NCBI GenBank assembly: GCA_009773645.1
Contig: WSYB01000001.1
Span: 36,642-100,641, forward strand
Source of the DNA: Geobacteraceae bacterium
GTDB lineage: Bacteria; Desulfobacterota; Desulfuromonadia; Geobacterales; Geobacteraceae
Direction: 5' to 3'
DNA length: 64,000 bases
The translations under genes were made by a program, and so were the position numbers. Below the pieces are notes generated by a model that saw only the letters and a list, made by a program, of their open reading frames with translations, searched no databases and was not told the DNA's origin. Below are positions 18,454 through 29,450 of this stretch, piece by piece. Within the stretch, counting starts at the first letter, position 1; the number at the start of each line of letters is the position of its first letter.

Positions 18454-19226
18454 GTTTGCCATTTTAAAACCCCGCTGACCCGGTGCTGTTCGCCGATGAA
18501 AAGCTGCGGCGAGCAGACGTTTTGACCTGCAAGCATGGCCGAGGCAACGCCGAGGGCAACTGCGGGGTCGTTGTTGACCTCGGATAGATGAGCCAGAAAA
18601 ATCCCTTCGAGTCCCGGGTGAATGATCTCGTCGAGGAGCGCTGCTGACTCAAGATTGGACAGGTGGCCGTGACGGGATTTTATCCGCTGTTTCAAGTGCC
18701 ATGGGTATGGGCCGTTCAACAGCATTTCTTCATCGTGGTTGGATTCCAACACCAGGGCCCGGCACCCCTTAAGCTTGTCCTTTACCAATCCGGTAGCCGT
18801 GCCCAGGTCGGTGGCTATTCCGATTCTGCCGTCAAGGCACTCGATCAGGAAACCTACCGGATCGCAAGCGTCATGGGTAGTGGGAAAAGGATCGATCTGA
18901 ATATCCTTGAGTGTAAAGGGGTAGCCGGATTCAAATTCTACGAGTTCCGTTTTTCCAATGAATGAGAGACACTCCCTGCTGGTTGGATAACTGATAAGGA
19001 GAGGTATCCTGAGTTTTCGCGACAGGGCGCCGGCGCCTCTTATGTGGTCCGAGTGCTCATGGCTGATGAGAATGGCGTCCAGTTCCGTGCCGTCGATACC
19101 GATAAGAGCCAGTCTGTGCAGTACCTCACGGGCGGAAAGCCCGGCGTCCACAAGGATTTTGGTCGAGCCTGCCTCAACAAAAATAGCATTGCCCTTGCTG
19201 CCGCTGGCAAGCAGGCAAACCCGCAC
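18450..19226 (-). CDS. Metallo-beta-lactamase-fold hydrolase (YycJ/WalJ-like)
   Basis: A 258-residue MBL-fold protein. LASGSKGNAIFVEAG at the N-terminus, the metal motif SHEHSDHIRG (HxHxDH) and LVLESNHDEEML with later HLSEVNNDP are the features of the YycJ subgroup, whose members are predicted nucleases or phosphodiesterases. Start at GTG 19226: AAGGAGG lies 5 bases upstream, whereas the longer open frame would put the ribosome binding site inside the gene. The last residues (VLKWQT) are encoded by the repeat element next door. Confidence 0.85.
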   Translation of the reverse strand: MRVCLLASGSKGNAIFVEAGSTKILVDAGLSAREVLHRLALIGIDGTELDAILISHEHSDHIRGAGALSRKLRIPLLISYPTSRECLSFIGKTELVEFESGYPFTLKDIQIDPFPTTHDACDPVGFLIECLDGRIGIATDLGTATGLVKDKLKGCRALVLESNHDEEMLLNGPYPWHLKQRIKSRHGHLSNLESAALLDEIIHPGLEGIFLAHLSEVNNDPAVALGVASAMLAGQNVCSPQLFIGEQHRVSGVLKWQT

Positions 19227-19456
19227 GTTCCCTCCTTGACGCCTGCTTCTCAATGTCAAACGCATTCCGGCCGCGATTAACAGCTAGAGGACGTCGCTCA
19301 TAACAGATATGATAAAATACGGGTTCCCAGGCTCTCTTGCCGTTCTCGCGATAAATCCGCGGCGGTAACGGCCGGACTCACGTCCTGAGCCATCGGGCAG
19401 AACTTCATCTATATACAGGAAACCGGGGTGAGATTCAAGATTAAACTTGGGGACGG

Positions 19457-21532
19457 TTACCTCAGCAGATTCATATAATCCAGCGATGCGTCTCCAATAA
19501 GCGGATTCAGGGGGAGGAGAATATGGAAGGTGGAGCCGGGGTACTGGGAAGGGTTGTAGCCGGGCGATTCAACCCAAATCTCTCCGCCGTGCATTTCAAC
19601 AATCCCCTTGGCAATGGCGAGCCCCAGCCCTGCGCCCTTGGCCTTGAATGCAACCTTACCGGAGCTGTGCTCTTCAATTTTTCCTGCCTCGTAAAACTTC
19701 TCAAAAATACGAAGCTGATCTTCTCTGTCAATTCCGATGCCGGTATCCTTGACGGTAACTTCCACATAGAGGTGGTGTTCCTTGCCGATATTCACTACCG
19801 GTTTCATGTGATCGGAATCGTCGCTCTGCTTGCTGCGAAGCAGGTACTTGGCGCTGGTGGAAACGGTTATACAGCCGCCGTCAGGGGTAAACTTTATGGC
19901 ATTGCCCAATACATTCGACAAAAGCTGCATGAGTCTCAAGCTATCCCCTCTGATAGTCGGAATGGATTCATCCAGCTGCAAAACCAGCCCTTGCTTCCTC
20001 ATGGAAAAAAAGAACCGCAGCTCATTGACGGTTGACTCAACAATGTGATTCAGGTTGACATCATCCAGCTTGAGCTGAAGTCTCTTTTCATCAATCATGG
20101 ATACGTCCACCATATCCTTGATTATATTATCCAGCCGGGCTGCGGCATTGGCGATATTCTCCACCATTTCGAGCACTGTCTTGTCAACCTTGTCGTCCAT
20201 ATCCGTCAAGATCAGTTCGGCATATCCCATTATTACGGTCAAAGGTGTTTTCAACTCGTGGGAAGCGAGCCCCAGGAAAGAATCTTTCATTTTATTGAGC
20301 CTTGCCAGATCAGCGGCGCTCTTCCCCAGATTGTTCAGAATCTCCCTCTCCTTGGTTATATCCCGGAATATGGCCTGAACCAGTCGTTCACTACCGCTTT
20401 TTATACTGCTGACATTAACCCTTCCCAGCACCGACTCCCCATCCTTTTTCACAAACTGCATCTCTTCGGCGATGTGCAAGCCATTGAGGGCATCTTTGAA
20501 CATCTTGTGCATTCTCGGAATGTTTTCCACATCCAGTAACAAGAGCAGCTTGGTCAATGGCAGACCAACCATTTCCTGGGCGGCATAGCCGAAAAACTCT
20601 TCAGCCAGCTTATTAACCATCTTGACGATTTCGTCGTCACCGATAACCACGATGGCATCGCCTGAATCCTCCATGAGGGATTTATAGAGCTCTTCCGACC
20701 TTTCCAGTTCCAGGCTCAGACTCTCCAGTTTCAGATATGAGGAGTGAAGCTTGTTATGTGCGCCCTCCAGATCTCTATAGCTTTTTTGTACCTCCTCTTC
20801 CCGAAATTTAAGGGATTCGGACATGAAGTTGATATTTTTTGCCAGCTCATTGAATTCGTAAACCGGAACCTCTTCTATTCGTGTGTCAAACGCGCCTTCG
20901 GAGATCTTTTTAACGCCGTTCAGCAGAGAAGAAATCGGCTGCATGATGCTTTTTTTCACAAAAACCACCACAAGGGTAAACGCAACGAGAAAAAAGAAAA
21001 GGAGGATAAAGATGGAACGAAGTATCATCTTTTCGATTTTATTGGAAACCTCGTTCTCCGGAAAACCGATGTGGATAAGGGCAAGATGTTTGCCATCGGG
21101 AGATTTTATCGGGGTGACCGTATCGTAATAACGTCTGTCAACGCCTATAAGACGGACTTGTTTCTGTGCGTTCAAAGTAAGGGATTCCACAATATGGTTG
21201 AAAGGGAGGCTGTTAAAGAAGGGATCACTGAGAAACAGGGTCTTCCCTTCCATATCAGTGATTACGCAGTAGTCGCCGGCCGGTGGATTGGCCCCCACCA
21301 CTTCCCGGCATTTTTCGGTAATCCCGGGAATGTCTTTGATATCGATGCCCAGGCCGATGACCTTTTCAATATTACCCTTAAGTGATGCGCCAAGACTTTG
21401 GGAGCTGAAAATGAGGGCCTTTTTATAGTCCCGCCGGTATGCGGCGATATCCATGCCGGTATTTGCGAGGATCGTGAGAAAGAGGATTATGAACGAAAAA
21501 AGGATTATCCTTTTTTCCAGCGTGTTTTTCAT
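19457..21532 (-). CDS. Membrane sensor histidine kinase with PAS domain
   Basis: A 691-residue sensor kinase. Order: membrane helix at about residues 10-30, an extracytoplasmic sensor region to about 175, a second membrane helix at about 177-197, a HAMP linker, a coiled coil, a PAS domain at about 285-400, then HisKA with the phosphorylation site in ASHELKTPLT near residue 425 and the HATPase with NVLGNAIKFTPDGG, DTGIGIDRED and GAGLGLAIAKGIVEMHGG. No response regulator is adjacent, so it is an orphan in this window. The sensed signal is unknown. It is transcribed leftward, away from the glycolytic genes. Confidence 0.92.
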   Translation of the reverse strand: MKNTLEKRIILFSFIILFLTILANTGMDIAAYRRDYKKALIFSSQSLGASLKGNIEKVIGLGIDIKDIPGITEKCREVVGANPPAGDYCVITDMEGKTLFLSDPFFNSLPFNHIVESLTLNAQKQVRLIGVDRRYYDTVTPIKSPDGKHLALIHIGFPENEVSNKIEKMILRSIFILLFFFLVAFTLVVVFVKKSIMQPISSLLNGVKKISEGAFDTRIEEVPVYEFNELAKNINFMSESLKFREEEVQKSYRDLEGAHNKLHSSYLKLESLSLELERSEELYKSLMEDSGDAIVVIGDDEIVKMVNKLAEEFFGYAAQEMVGLPLTKLLLLLDVENIPRMHKMFKDALNGLHIAEEMQFVKKDGESVLGRVNVSSIKSGSERLVQAIFRDITKEREILNNLGKSAADLARLNKMKDSFLGLASHELKTPLTVIMGYAELILTDMDDKVDKTVLEMVENIANAAARLDNIIKDMVDVSMIDEKRLQLKLDDVNLNHIVESTVNELRFFFSMRKQGLVLQLDESIPTIRGDSLRLMQLLSNVLGNAIKFTPDGGCITVSTSAKYLLRSKQSDDSDHMKPVVNIGKEHHLYVEVTVKDTGIGIDREDQLRIFEKFYEAGKIEEHSSGKVAFKAKGAGLGLAIAKGIVEMHGGEIWVESPGYNPSQYPGSTFHILLPLNPLIGDASLDYMNLLR

Positions 21533-21679
21533 ATGTCGTTTTTGTGTTTATAAGATATTATTAACATTGGAGCTGTCAACATTATCACAATTTAAGTAAT
21601 ATTTATAGTTTTTTGAGGTGGTTGTGCATATATGAACGGTAAAATTATTATAACTTCAATATGAACCGTTTCGCTATAG

Positions 21680-22834
<1,155 letters not shown>

Positions 22835-22849
22835 AAGTTAACAATATGC

Positions 22850-22877
22850 AGGGGGGGTAATTCCCCCCTTTTTATTT
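22850..22877 (+). terminator. Terminator-like hairpin between gap and pgk
   Basis: AGGGGGG pairs with CCCCCCT over a short loop and is followed by a T-rich tract. It lies 16 bp past gap and 64 bp before pgk, so it may reduce rather than stop read-through and set a higher gap level. Confidence 0.7.
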
Positions 22878-22940
22878 TTACCCCCTGGAAACACCTGCCA
22901 GTGCATTTCGACAACTCATACAAATATTTTTGGAGGGTTT

Positions 22941-24140
22941 ATGGCGATCCGTTATATTGATGAGATAGAAGACCTTAGAGAAAAAAAAGTATTCATGAGG
23001 GTCGACTTCAATGTTCCCCTCGACGAAAATCAGAATATCACCGAAGACACCCGGATCAGGGCGGTCCTCCCTACCATAAACTACGCCCTGGACTTTAATG
23101 CTAAAGTCATCCTTGCCTCCCACCTGGGGCGCCCCAAAGGGGAAAGAAAACCCAAATACTCCATGGCCCCTGCGGCCAAAAGACTTTCCCGCCTCCTCGG
23201 CAAGGAGGTTACCCTCGCCCCGGACTGTATCGGCGACGACGTGGAAAAGATCATTAACGCCATGAAACCCGGCGATGTGGTGATGCTGGAAAATCTCCGC
23301 TTTTATCCCGGCGAAGAAAAAAATGATGAGAATTTTGCCCGAGCCCTTGCCGACAATTGCGATATATATGTTAACGACGCCTTTGCCGTTTCCCACCGCG
23401 CCCACGCTTCGGTCGAAGCTATAACCAAATTCTTTCCGGACGTGGTTGCCGGATTTCTCATGAAGAATGAGATGAACTACTTTGAAAAAGCCATGAAAAA
23501 TCCGATCAGGCCTCTGGTAGCCATTCTCGGGGGGGCAAAGGTGTCCGGCAAGCTGGAGGTACTGGAGAATCTCTGCACCAAGGTGGACAAGATCATTATC
23601 GGCGGCGGGATGGCATTCACATTCCTGAAAGCGCTTGGCTACAATGTGGGAAAATCGCTGGTGGAAGAAGACCTCATTGAAACAGCGCGCAAGACGTATA
23701 ACAAGGCGAGGGAAAACGGGATCAAATTCTATCTGCCGGTTGATTGCGTTGTGGCAGACCAGTTCAACCCGGAAGCGGAAACCAAGGTAACCACCATACA
23801 GGAAATACCCGAGGGGTGGATGGCCCTCGATATCGGACCCGCAACGGTCACCCTCTTCGCGGAAGCGTTGCAAAACGCCAAGACCATCATCTGGAACGGT
23901 CCCATGGGTGTATTTGAAATGGACGCTTTCTCTCGTGGGACCTTTGCCATGGTTAGCGCAGTGGCCAACTCCTATGCCCTCACCATCGTGGGGGGCGGCG
24001 ATACAGACGTGGCCGTGCATCGTGCCGGTGAATATGCCAAGATCAGCTATATATCCACCGGCGGTGGCGCTTTCCTGGAGCTTCTGGAAGGGAAAAAACT
24101 TCCCGGCATTAAAGTGCTGGAAGAAAACGGCACCAAATAA
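22941..24140 (+). CDS. pgk: Phosphoglycerate kinase
   Basis: A 399-residue two-domain kinase that interconverts 1,3-bisphosphoglycerate and 3-phosphoglycerate with ADP/ATP. The substrate region [12 protein letters not shown], the phosphate-binding [11 protein letters not shown], the hinge [15 protein letters not shown] and the nucleotide end [12 protein letters not shown] (GGGDT loop) are all present. It starts at ATG 22941 with GGAGG upstream. A 440-residue antisense open frame covers it and is only a shadow. Confidence 0.97.
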   Translation: MAIRYIDEIEDLREKKVFMRVDFNVPLDENQNITEDTRIRAVLPTINYALDFNAKVILASHLGRPKGERKPKYSMAPAAKRLSRLLGKEVTLAPDCIGDDVEKIINAMKPGDVVMLENLRFYPGEEKNDENFARALADNCDIYVNDAFAVSHRAHASVEAITKFFPDVVAGFLMKNEMNYFEKAMKNPIRPLVAILGGAKVSGKLEVLENLCTKVDKIIIGGGMAFTFLKALGYNVGKSLVEEDLIETARKTYNKARENGIKFYLPVDCVVADQFNPEAETKVTTIQEIPEGWMALDIGPATVTLFAEALQNAKTIIWNGPMGVFEMDAFSRGTFAMVSAVANSYALTIVGGGDTDVAVHRAGEYAKISYISTGGGAFLELLEGKKLPGIKVLEENGTK

Positions 24141-24149
24141 AAAATCAGT

Positions 24150-24215
24150 GAAGAGTGAACAGTGAAAAGTGAATAAATATCTTTCCGATTCACCTTTCAC
24201 CCTTCACCTTTCACG
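24150..24215. repeat. GTGAA-type microrepeat inverted repeat in the pgk-tpiA spacer
   Basis: Left arm: units of the type AGTGAAGAGTGAACAGTGAA. Right arm: TTCACCTTTCACCCTTCACC-type units, its imperfect reverse complement, with an AT-rich centre. Relatives occur at 38988-39051 and, as direct repeats only, at 49752-49791. Confidence 0.72.
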
Positions 24216-24230
24216 CCCTTGGAGATTTTT

Positions 24231-24986
24231 ATGCGCACACCCCTTATAGCCGGCAACTGGAAGCTCTATAAGACCACCGATGAGGCGATCACACTGGTAG
24301 ATGGCCTAAAATCCCTGGTCAAGGACGTACGTAGTGTGGAAATCGTCGTCGCACCGGTTTTCACTGTCCTTGCAAACGTAAAGAAGGCCCTTACGGACAC
24401 CAACATCCTCCTCTCCGGCCAGGACTGTTTCTGGGAGGAAGAAGGAGCATTTACCGGCGAAGTTTCCCCAAAAATGCTCCTGGATGCCGGCTGCAGCCAT
24501 GTTATTATAGGCCACTCGGAGCGGCGGCAATACTTCAGCGAAACCGATGAAACAGTAAACAAAAAGGTCAAGGCTGCACTAAAAGCAAACCTTTCCGTGC
24601 TGTTCTGCATAGGGGAAACCCTTGCGGAACGGGAGGCGGGAAAAACTTTCGACGTCATAAAAAAGCAGGTGACAGGCGGCCTGTCCGGCGTAACAAAGGA
24701 ACAGCTCGACAAGGCCGTCATAGCCTATGAACCGGTCTGGGCGATCGGCACCGGCAAAACAGCTTCCGACAGCCAGGCCCAGGAGGTCCATTCCTTTATC
24801 AGAGGAGTCGTAGCGGAACTCTTCGGTCGGGAGGAAGCCGACAACATAAGGATACTTTACGGTGGCAGCGTGAAACCGGACAATATCAAGGGACTCATGG
24901 CCCAGCCGGACATTGACGGAGCGTTGGTAGGGGGCGCCAGTCTCAAAGCCGACTCATTCGCTTCCATTGTCCGTTTTGAAGAGTAA
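24231..24986 (+). CDS. tpiA: Triose-phosphate isomerase
   Basis: A 251-residue TIM-barrel enzyme. RTPLIAGNWKLYKT carries the catalytic Asn-Lys, IIGHSERRQYF the catalytic His, and AYEPVWAIGTGKTAS the catalytic Glu and flexible loop; YGGSVKPDN and GALVGGASLKA bind the phosphate. Start at ATG 24231 with GGAG eight bases upstream; the TTG at 24219 lies inside that leader. Downstream of pgk by 90 bp. Confidence 0.97.
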   Translation: MRTPLIAGNWKLYKTTDEAITLVDGLKSLVKDVRSVEIVVAPVFTVLANVKKALTDTNILLSGQDCFWEEEGAFTGEVSPKMLLDAGCSHVIIGHSERRQYFSETDETVNKKVKAALKANLSVLFCIGETLAEREAGKTFDVIKKQVTGGLSGVTKEQLDKAVIAYEPVWAIGTGKTASDSQAQEVHSFIRGVVAELFGREEADNIRILYGGSVKPDNIKGLMAQPDIDGALVGGASLKADSFASIVRFEE

Positions 24987-24995
24987 TTAGTTTCT

Positions 24996-25014
24996 CATCC
25001 GGAGTTTCCGGATG
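24996..25014 (+). terminator. Hairpin after tpiA
   Basis: CATCCGGA pairs with TCCGGATG over a 3-base loop, 10 bp past the tpiA stop. The tract that follows is AT-rich but not a clean T run, so termination is likely partial. Confidence 0.45.
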
Positions 25015-25029
25015 TAAATAAATAATACT

Positions 25030-25057
25030 TTGATTTTTTTGGCTGTTATGCTATTAA
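25030..25057 (+). promoter_or_regulatory. Possible sigma-70 promoter for secG
   Basis: TTGATT at 25030-25035 and TATTAA at 25052-25057 with 16 bp between, about 38 bp before the secG start. Moderate match only. Confidence 0.35.
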
Positions 25058-25094
25058 GTATTGCTTGTTAATTGTTCCGGAGGAAAACCCGATA

Positions 25095-25493
25095 ATGACA
25101 ATCTTTCTGATCATACTTCACATCACGGTAAGCATTGCCCTGATTGCGATTGTTCTTCTGCAATCGGGAAAAGGTGCGGAAATGGGCGCATCCTTTGGCG
25201 CCAGCGGGAGTCAGTCGGTATTCGGTGCGGGCGGCGGAAGCACCTTTATGAGCAAACTGACCACCGGCGCCGCCATCATCTTCATGCTGACCTCTCTTAC
25301 CCTGGCATACTTATCCGGTCAACCGGGCAGTTCCTCCATTATGTCGTCCAAAGGAACTTCCAAGGTTGCACCACAGAAACCAGCGCTTCCTGCACAGCAA
25401 CCGGGAAAACCGGCAACCGTCCCGGCTGCAACACCGCAACCGGCACCGCAGGCGCCACAAACTCCCCAGGCGCCGGCAACGCCTAAAAAGTAA
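25095..25493 (+). CDS. secG: Protein translocase subunit SecG
   Basis: A 132-residue inner-membrane subunit of the SecYEG channel. Two hydrophobic helices (about residues 2-20 and 52-72) flank the conserved cytoplasmic loop LLQSGKGAEMGASFGA...SQSVFGAGG. A 55-residue tail of Pro, Ala, Gln and Lys follows; such tails are common in this lineage and of unknown role. Start at ATG 25095, with GGAGG 11 bases upstream. A gap-pgk-tpiA-secG order is common in bacteria. Confidence 0.95.
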   Translation: MTIFLIILHITVSIALIAIVLLQSGKGAEMGASFGASGSQSVFGAGGGSTFMSKLTTGAAIIFMLTSLTLAYLSGQPGSSSIMSSKGTSKVAPQKPALPAQQPGKPATVPAATPQPAPQAPQTPQAPATPKK

Positions 25494-25512
25494 AGTCATA
25501 TTCAATTTCCTG

Positions 25513-25541
25513 TTGACACCCAGCAGGCTTAATGATAAATA
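25513..25541 (+). promoter_or_regulatory. Promoter of the tRNA-Leu locus
   Basis: TTGACA at 25513-25518 and TAAATA at 25536-25541 with a 17-bp spacer. Transcription would start a few bases before the truncated tRNA-Leu and run into the intact tRNA-Leu. Confidence 0.6.
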
Positions 25542-25555
25542 GATTGCTCTTTCCT

Positions 25556-25594
25556 GCCGAAGTGGTGGAATTGGCAGACACGCCGTCTTGAGGG
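25556..25594 (+). pseudogene. Truncated tRNA-Leu, 5' half only
   Basis: The first 39 bases match the 5' half of a tRNA-Leu: acceptor strand GCCGAAG, the D-arm GGTGGAATTGGCAGACAC and the 5' side of the anticodon stem into the loop (CGTCTTGAGGG). The following bases do not provide a matching anticodon 3' strand, variable arm, T arm or acceptor 3' strand. The break falls at the anticodon loop, a typical crossover point for tRNA-integrating elements, but no integrase is seen nearby. Its promoter is intact. Confidence 0.7.
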
Positions 25595-25671
25595 AATCAA
25601 ATCTTTAATCAGTCGTTATTTCAGGCTGTTTTCACTCAGTTTTTAGGCACACTTTTCGTGCACTTTGCAGC

Positions 25672-25758
25672 GCGGTCATGGCGGAATTGGTAGACGCACC
25701 AGCTTGAGGGGCTGGCGGGGGTTCCCCCGTGGGAGTTCGACTCTCCCTGACCGCACCA
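25672..25758 (+). tRNA. tRNA-Leu (anticodon GAG)
   Basis: An 87-base tRNA with encoded CCA. The acceptor arms GCGGTCA and TGACCGC pair perfectly, the D-arm is GGCGGAATTGGTAGACGC, the anticodon stem CCAGC/GCTGG encloses loop TTGAGGG with GAG at the anticodon, the long variable arm CGGGGGTTCCCCCG marks a class II tRNA, and the T arm is GGGAGTTCGACTCTCCC. It reads CTC and CTT codons. Confidence 0.95.
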
Positions 25759-25795
25759 AGTTTAACTTCTTTTTCTTGAAACAGACTGGTAACAA

Positions 25796-25828
25796 AAAAG
25801 CCCATGAAGGTAGAATTCACGGGCTTTT
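25796..25828 (+). terminator. Intrinsic terminator after tRNA-Leu, possibly bidirectional
   Basis: AAAAGCCCATGAA pairs with TTCACGGGCTTTT (one mismatch) and is flanked by A and T runs. It also lies 45 bp past the stop of the leftward activator gene and could end both transcripts. Confidence 0.8.
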
Positions 25829-25873
25829 ATTATTGTTCTCACGCTTACTGGAGCAATCCATTGTGGCAAGCTG

Positions 25874-27823
25874 TCAGGAGATGCCGTACTCTTTCATCTT
25901 GCGATAAAGGGTATTTCTGCCGATGCCCAGCTTGGCGGCAGCCTTCTGAATATTTCCTTCGTAAAACGCCAGGGCTTCTGAGATGACATCGTTCTCAACT
26001 TCCCGCAAGGACTTGATTTGGGTTATCTTTGCTTCCATTTTCGGCAGCTCCCGGCTATGGAAGTCCAGCAGTTCAGCAGTCAGAATACCGTCCTCTCCCG
26101 CCCGAATTATCGCCCTCTCAATCGCATTCTCAAGTTCCCTGATATTGCCGGGCCAGGTGTGCGACTGGATTTTTCTCAAAAAACCATCCTGGATATGGAT
26201 CGCGTTTCTGTTGAGCTTTATCGCGATCTTCTGCGCCAGATGCCCGGTGAGAATGGGGAGGTCTTCGATTCTTTCCCGCAGTGATGGAATTCGTATGCCC
26301 AGGACGTTCAGCCGGTAGTAGAGGTCCTGCCTGAAATTCCCGTTCTGCGCCTCGGCATTCAGGTCCTTATGGGTGGCGGCGATAATCCGGATATCGACCT
26401 GCCTTTCCTTGGCGGAGCCGATTCGGGCGACCTTCTTCTCCTGGATCACCCGCAACAGCTTCGCCTGCACGCTGAGAGACATGTCGCCGATTTCATCAAG
26501 AAAAATCGTGCCGCTATCGGCAATCTCGAACTTGCCCGCCTGCCCTCCCCTTTTCGCACCGGTAAAAGCCCCCTCTTCGTAACCAAACAGCTCGCTCTCG
26601 ATGAGGTTTTCCGGCAAAGCGGCACAGTTGATGGCAATGAACTGGCGGTCCCTTCTCGGACTGGCATTGTGAATGGCTTGGGCGAAGAGTTCCTTGCCGG
26701 TCCCGCTTTCACCGTTAATGAGGATGGTCGAGGAACTGGCGGCCGCCAGTCTGGCCCACTCCTTGGATGCTGCAATGGCCGAACTCTCCCCGACAATATC
26801 GTCAAATGTATAGAAGTGTGAATGGAGGATCGTCGGACGCTTTGCCGGCTGCCGGTTGTTCATCTCGCGGAAGACCGCCACCGCGCCTATGATCCCTCCG
26901 GAATCGTCCCGCAGCAGCGAGGCGGAGCTGTATATCTTCTTCCCCATCTTCTCAATTATGATTTCCCTGTCCTCGTACTCCACTCCGTCCGAGAGGACTT
27001 GCAGAATCGTCGGTCGAGCGTTGTATACCTGCTCCACATGTCGGCCCTTAACGAGGGCCGGATTCACTCCGAAGATCTCCGCCCCCTTTGCGTTGATTTC
27101 CGTCACGATACCGTTGTTATTGATTGAAATGAGTCCATCGGACATGTTTTCAAGAAGGGTATTGGAGTATCGGTAGGCCATATAGAGTTTGTCGGTGGCT
27201 TTTTGCAAACGGAGCTGGTTTTCTATGGCATTGACTGCGGCTACGACCATGCCAAGGGTGTGGGCATTGGCAAAGCGGTAATCGCCGCTTATATCAAGGA
27301 TTCCTGCCATAGCCCCTTCCGGATCATATATAGGCGATGCCGAACAGGTCAGGAAGTGATGGGGCTGGCAGTAATGCTCCCAAGCGTATATCTGTACGGG
27401 TTTCTTCTCCATTATTGCCGTACCGATGGCATTCGTACCCTTTGCCGCCTCGCTCCAGTTGCCTCCGGGGCAAAGAAGCACCTCCCTGGTCCTGGATACG
27501 ATTTCATTATCGCCCAGCACCTCGAGCAGAAATCCCTGTTCATCGGTCAGAACCACCTGAAACCCTGATCCCCTGACAAAATTGTACAGGTTGTCCATGA
27601 ACGGGCGGGCTACCTTCACCAGGTGCTGCTTCCTGTAAAGGCGTTCCCTGAGCTCCAGTTGGTTGATGCAACCATCCGTATCCTGAAAAGGGTTGACGTT
27701 GAGTTTGTTACAGCGCCGCCAGGAGTTCGCCACTTCGGGCCGTAGCTGCTGGACGTCAAGTACACCGTTTTCGATGTACCGGTTCCAGGCCTGTTCAATT
27801 ACTGCAATACTAAGAGGTGACAC
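25874..27823 (-). CDS. Sigma-54-dependent activator, AcoR-like (GAF-PAS-AAA+-Fis)
   Basis: A 649-residue bacterial enhancer-binding protein. A GAF-like input domain occupies about residues 60-200, a PAS domain about 215-320, and the AAA+ core about 340-565 with Walker [11 protein letters not shown], the sigma-54 contact loop [11 protein letters not shown] and Walker [13 protein letters not shown] Fis-type helix-turn-helix ([23 protein letters not shown] in pieces) ends the chain. Layout matches AcoR-type regulators that sense small carbon compounds. It starts at GTG 27823 and lies 190 bp downstream of the radical SAM maturase on the same strand. It is the obvious candidate to act on the two -24/-12 promoters near 29.4-29.8 kb (inference). 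Confidence 0.93.
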   Translation of the reverse strand: MSPLSIAVIEQAWNRYIENGVLDVQQLRPEVANSWRRCNKLNVNPFQDTDGCINQLELRERLYRKQHLVKVARPFMDNLYNFVRGSGFQVVLTDEQGFLLEVLGDNEIVSRTREVLLCPGGNWSEAAKGTNAIGTAIMEKKPVQIYAWEHYCQPHHFLTCSASPIYDPEGAMAGILDISGDYRFANAHTLGMVVAAVNAIENQLRLQKATDKLYMAYRYSNTLLENMSDGLISINNNGIVTEINAKGAEIFGVNPALVKGRHVEQVYNARPTILQVLSDGVEYEDREIIIEKMGKKIYSSASLLRDDSGGIIGAVAVFREMNNRQPAKRPTILHSHFYTFDDIVGESSAIAASKEWARLAAASSSTILINGESGTGKELFAQAIHNASPRRDRQFIAINCAALPENLIESELFGYEEGAFTGAKRGGQAGKFEIADSGTIFLDEIGDMSLSVQAKLLRVIQEKKVARIGSAKERQVDIRIIAATHKDLNAEAQNGNFRQDLYYRLNVLGIRIPSLRERIEDLPILTGHLAQKIAIKLNRNAIHIQDGFLRKIQSHTWPGNIRELENAIERAIIRAGEDGILTAELLDFHSRELPKMEAKITQIKSLREVENDVISEALAFYEGNIQKAAAKLGIGRNTLYRKMKEYGIS

Positions 27824-28013
27824 GCAATAAAACTCCTCAATTTCTTCCGGAGTTGGGGTTTGTTTCTCATGAAATTATCTGTTTTACTAGTAATTTTGTC
27901 AACAACATTTTCCTTGGACGGGGGGGCGGTGACGTATGATTTATTGGTCTTCTCGGCATTTACGACGCAGGCCGGCAAAACGAGTTATCCGCCTGACCGG
28001 CGAAGAGAGAGAG

Positions 28014-29354
28014 TTAGTCCAGACATCGGAAAACTCCCGAACTCCAGAGGCAGCTGCCGCACGGCTCCGAATTAATGTAGCAGTCCTGGTCGAATTCTTC
28101 CTTCTGCAGATAGTCGCAGGGGGCGAAGTTGCAGGCGGCACAGGAAGGATAGTCGTGCCGCAGGACGTTTTCCCGGTAGGTACGGAACTCCTTGCTGTTC
28201 CATATGTCGAGTATCCCTCTTTCTACGACGTTGCCGAATACCCTAGGCTGTACGGGGTGCGGCCAGCCGTTGGCGAAAGAGCGGCACTGATGCCACAGGT
28301 TATAGCAGGGATGCATCTTGCCGTCCCATGAGACGAATGCTCCTCCCTGTTCGACAAAATCGCACCCCCGTCTCCCCCGCGGCACTATTTCGGGGAGACT
28401 CAGGTCGAGCCCTGTTTCCCGTGCAACCTCCCGAGCCCGGTCAAATACCGCGTCAACCTCTTCCATCTGCGAATAGTCCAGGGCAAAGAGCCGTTTCAGG
28501 TCAAGGGTGATGCCCCGATACTGGGCATCGGCCCTCATGGCTTCAACGAAATTCACGATCCGCTGTTCCTCGGCGGTCTTGCAGTATTTCCAGAGGAGCT
28601 CGAAATAGCGGTGGATATCCACGCCGGCGATGTCAGCTTTACTCTTCCAGACATGAAATAGTGAGATGGCCTCATCCGTACAGGTGTCATAGGCACGCTG
28701 TGCGAGATGGGATTCGTCGAACGGGTGGAGATGGGAGACAATGGCGAAGGTCGCCCCCCGTGCAGCGGCCCAGTGAAGTGCAGCGGGAAGTTCCTCCAGG
28801 TTGTCGCGCATGACGACATATTCCATACCGACCTGCAGGTCGGGCCGGGAATATACGGCCTTGGCAGAGACGATGGCGGTGAAGGCCAATTCCAGATCGA
28901 GCACTTGCCCCCCCGCACGGATTGAACCGTAGGTCGCGGGAGAAACGCCGTCCATCGACAGGCATATCTTGTCAACCCCCGCATCGACGAGTGTCATGGC
29001 ACGCAACCCGGTGAGGAGAATACCGTTGGTCTGGAACCCGATCCAGCTCTCTGCCGGCATCAGTTTTCTTGCCCGGGAGATGAACTGTTCCAGGTGAGAG
29101 TTGAGCAGCGGCTCGCCGATCCCGTTCAACACCAATGCGTCCAGGTGGGGAAACGTGCTTTCCAGCGCTTCGAAGGTTGCCAGCTCCAGATCACCGTCAA
29201 TGGTGGCGCTGTTCGGATTCTGTTTCATGCACATGATACAGTTCAGATTGCAGCGGCTGGTCGTCTCGACGAAGAGTTTCGAGGGGTAGTCCCGGAGCGC
29301 AGGGGCAAGTTGTGGGGCATCTGCATGGGATGCCGCCAGAGATTGTAAGAGCAT
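28014..29354 (-). CDS. Radical SAM/SPASM protein, probable tungsten-enzyme maturase
   Basis: A 446-residue radical SAM protein. The cluster motif is C35-x3-C39-x2-C42 (SRCNLNCIMCMK), and a SPASM-like C-terminal region carries many Cys (CHPCYNLWHQC; CAACNFAPCDYL; CGSCLW). A family of such proteins is found next to tungsten-containing aldehyde oxidoreductases and is thought to help mature them. Here it is divergent from the alcohol dehydrogenase-aldehyde oxidoreductase operon and shares its control region. The maturase role is inferred from context and family resemblance; the substrate is not known. Confidence 0.85.
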   Translation of the reverse strand: MLLQSLAASHADAPQLAPALRDYPSKLFVETTSRCNLNCIMCMKQNPNSATIDGDLELATFEALESTFPHLDALVLNGIGEPLLNSHLEQFISRARKLMPAESWIGFQTNGILLTGLRAMTLVDAGVDKICLSMDGVSPATYGSIRAGGQVLDLELAFTAIVSAKAVYSRPDLQVGMEYVVMRDNLEELPAALHWAAARGATFAIVSHLHPFDESHLAQRAYDTCTDEAISLFHVWKSKADIAGVDIHRYFELLWKYCKTAEEQRIVNFVEAMRADAQYRGITLDLKRLFALDYSQMEEVDAVFDRAREVARETGLDLSLPEIVPRGRRGCDFVEQGGAFVSWDGKMHPCYNLWHQCRSFANGWPHPVQPRVFGNVVERGILDIWNSKEFRTYRENVLRHDYPSCAACNFAPCDYLQKEEFDQDCYINSEPCGSCLWSSGVFRCLD

Positions 29355-29434
29355 GTTTTTCCCTCCCCTTTCCTGCCGTTAGAGTCAATCAGTTCCTTGT
29401 CGATCCCTTATGAACCCTTTCTCTCTGTATACAA

Positions 29435-29450
29435 GGCAATTTCAATACCA
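29435..29450 (-). promoter_or_regulatory. Sigma-54 promoter for the radical SAM gene (leftward)
   Basis: On the minus strand TGGTATTGAAATTGCC has GG and GC separated by exactly 10 bases, as in the -24/-12 consensus TGGCAC-N5-TTGC. It lies about 80 bp upstream of ATG 29354. Confidence 0.62.

Noticed and set aside
22878..24200. A 440-codon minus-strand frame over pgk
   Set aside because: It is a shadow of a clear phosphoglycerate kinase gene.
25556..25640. A complete tRNA-Leu at the first Leu-like sequence
   Set aside because: No 3' acceptor strand, T arm or CCA can be found; only the 5' half is present.
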